In this document: positions 61,797-64,000 of the stretch, piece after piece | Layout: every line of letters begins with the position of its first letter | Position numbering within the stretch: position 1 is the first letter of the stretch | DNA from: Pithys albifrons albifrons | Taxonomy: Eukaryota > Chordata > Aves > Passeriformes > Thamnophilidae | Assembly: GCF_047495875.1 (NCBI RefSeq) | Contig: NC_092459.1 | Coordinates: 19,701,795-19,765,794, forward strand | DNA length: 64,000 nt | Reading direction: 5' to 3' | The notes under the pieces: generated by a model | Databases searched by the model: none | What the model saw: the letters and a program-made list of their open reading frames with translations, nothing else | Told to the model about the DNA's origin: nothing | Program-made: the position numbers and the translations under genes

Positions 61797-62376
61797 TGTA
61801 GTGGTTTTAGCTAGGCCTGAAATTAGCAGGCTCAGAGAATCCATGTGGATTGGGAGACAGCCATCACCTGACTGGGTAACCAAGGAAGTATTTCATACCA
61901 GATGACGCAAACTTAAGATATGGGGCAGCAGTGGGAGGTGTTAGTTCTGTTCCATTATGGCTGGAGTGCAGAGAAGACTGCTGCAGGTGTTCTCTTTTGT
62001 TAGGTTCTGCTCCTGCTGCCGCTGCTTGCATTTTGTTTGCATTCAAGAAGTAGAAACATTTTTGTTGTTACTCTTTCTGGTTTTTTGCTAGAAGTCTTTT
62101 AGAGTGCTTATGAATCTAGAGTAATGGGCTTTGTATTAACTGGGGAGTGGGAAGTTATTTCTTGTTATACATAACTTGTATAAGTGTGTGTTATAATGTA
62201 GTTTTCTCTTAATTTTCTCTTTTCTGTATAAATACATGTAGTTAGTTTCAGCATAAACCTGATTTGAAGGTCTTTTTTTCCTCTCCCTCTTCTTTTCCCT
62301 TAGCTGGTTGGGGGGAGGAGGAACCCTTTTCACTCTGTCCTGGACAGTTGGCATTTTGCCAGCTCAACCCAAGACA
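61797..62376 (+). mobile_element. Solo LTR (family A), 580 bp, plus strand
   Basis: Starts TGTAGTGGTTTTAGCTAGGC and ends CTCAACCCAAGACA. It has an exact 5-bp duplication, acaat (61,792-61,796 and 62,377-62,381). TATA box TATAAATA at 62,227-62,234. It is collinear with 59,202-59,771 along its length, apart from small indels such as an extra 'ggggagtgggaag' block near 62,140. The target duplication differs from that of the other copy, so it is an independent insertion. Confidence 0.93.
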
Positions 62377-62381
62377 ACAAT

Positions 62382-64000
62382 ATATAGCCCAGCTTAGTAA
62401 ATCAGTTTCCTAGGCATTATAAATGTCTATGGCAAGATTTCACTTGTTTTTACTTTCTCTTTCAAGCCCTTCATGTGACCATTAATTGTTGGACGTCTTG
62501 ACAATTAATATTCCAACAAATGGCTTATCCAGCAACAGACAGAATTAGCACCGCGTGGAGACTGCAGTTATTCAGTACAGTGTAAAACCTCTGATTTTTT
62601 TCCTTGCTTTCTAAAAGGGCCTCATCTGTAGCAAATCTGACAAATTCTGTTTATTCCCAGGGAGAGCAATTAAGCACTCACCACGAAGGTCTGACTTCTT
62701 TGGAACTGAATTTAATGGGACAACAGTAAGCTCCCAAATCTTCTCGAAATAGTTTTGTGGCATATGGAACATAAATTTGTTATATTTGGCTGTTTGCTAC
62801 TTAGCAGCTGCAGCTGTTTGCTGTAGTGTTCATTACTGTCAGTTCTGATTCCTCTCTTTATGTTTGTCACATTGTCTGTGACTGTCTATAAAATTTAGCC
62901 CAGAAGAGTACTTATTATTCTGGTGATCTAACCTATCCAGGTAATGAATAGTAAAATACTAATTCTGTAGATCTGACAAGCCTTTTCCAGTGTGACCCTC
63001 CGGACTACAAGATTGAAAGCATGGAATGATTTAGAACAATAAACTTTTGTGTACAATTTTTTAACAAACGATGAAGAGCATGGATTGTAGCTATGCCTTA
63101 GATGATACAGTATCTTCTTTCATGTTGTTACTCTTTTTTGTAAACATCAGTAACAGATTATTTGCTTTTACCATTAAATTTACACTGCATCATTTTTTAT
63201 AAATGAAAGAAAATCTAGTTAACTCCAGGTTACAAAATCTGCCCTGGATCTGAAACACTAAAGCAGCTTCAATAACCACCACATTATAATAATACACAAG
63301 CTGAATGCAGGTTTTTTATATGATAGTAGTGTGCTAAAAAAAAAACTTTCAAAATAGTGTGTCTCTGGAGGAGTATCGGGTATCAAAAAATAACAGCAGT
63401 AATCTCAAAACTACAGTTTCCTCTCTTTAAAACTTCTTGAAGGATGAAGTAAATGTTTAAAGTGAAACATTCCTTTGCAGGTATGAAAGGTGAGAGCGTC
63501 TCTTGACAGGTAATTTTTCTCTAAAGGTTATGAAGACATACAGTATTTGTCTATATCTGAGGAAAGTTAGTGAGATGACACAGGATCAGATGAGAATCAT
63601 GGTACTTGTTGATGACAACACTCAAATGTTTTCCAAATAATTTATATTTTGCTGACAGGTGAGCTCTGCTATCCACTCCAGACCACTTAAAAGGATGTAA
63701 AAAAACAAGGCTAAAGCTCTTTAACTTGTTCATCATGTTGAAAATAAGACTTGTGACAGTGGCTGTGCACCTGGTATGGGAGGAAGAAAAGTGGTTTCCA
63801 GGGGTAAATGTGAGATGATGATGGGTGACTATATAATGACATTGATTTCAAAACTTAGCATTTCATTGCAAATATGGACAGAGATCTTTTAAATAGTAGC
63901 TCCAAAACACAGCTTAGGAAGACTAGCTATATGATGCTTAGGGAAAAAGATCCAATGTGACATGACTTAAAGGAAACAATAATAACAGGTGGGAGTTTGA
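62382..64000. other. Unique sequence to the window end, no gene seen
   Basis: AT-rich, no recognisable repeat, exon or RNA gene. Confidence 0.5.

Noticed and set aside
59202..62376. A provirus with paired LTRs
   Set aside because: Each LTR has its own target duplication and the 2 kb between holds CR1 and unique DNA without retroviral coding similarity.

Overview
The window reads as a gene-poor, AT-rich stretch of a bird nuclear genome. The evidence is many CR1 LINE fragments with bird-type 3' ends (tandem ATTCTATG-like octamers), several solo endogenous-retrovirus LTRs of bird-type families, and no bacterial-style operons or ORFs. I found no host protein-coding exon I can support. The short ORFs scattered through it look like chance or repeat-derived reading frames. 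The bird assignment is strong. A passerine is only a guess, from the look of the LTRs.

Layout. 1-6.4 kb is unique AT-rich sequence. 6.4-7.9 kb has a minus-strand CR1 fragment and a minus-strand solo LTR. 10.3-11.1 kb has a GC-richer probable LTR, and a (GT)n tract lies at 12.1 kb. 14.8-15.1 kb and 23.1 kb hold two similar short CR1 tails. 20.8-22.1 kb has a plus-strand CR1 followed by a 333-bp solo LTR with a clean 6-bp target duplication. 23.45-23.64 kb is a long pure (TTTC)n array. 24.4-25.4 kb has two more CR1 fragments. 25.4-39.1 kb is largely unique, apart from an old CR1 at 32.8-33.6 kb. 39.1-40.3 kb is an LTR nested in another LTR-like element, followed by CR1 at 40.4-41.0 kb. 41-50 kb is mostly unique.

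The main element is at 50,395-54,388. It is a full-length non-LTR retrotransposon of RTE type, inserted into an older CR1 and flanked by an 11-bp target duplication. One reading frame of about 1,089 codons encodes an AP-type endonuclease, a reverse transcriptase and a C-terminal zinc-finger-like motif. The frame has no frameshift: three in-frame TGA codons and an apparent ATG-to-GTG change at the start are the only visible lesions. It is therefore a dead but recent copy.

The second notable feature is at about 57,188-58,601: a decayed, antisense copy of most of an 18S ribosomal RNA gene. After it come two solo LTRs of one family, in the same orientation but with different target duplications (59.2 and 61.8 kb), and then unique sequence to the end. 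The window is thus a record of nested insertions. No genes here work together as a pathway.
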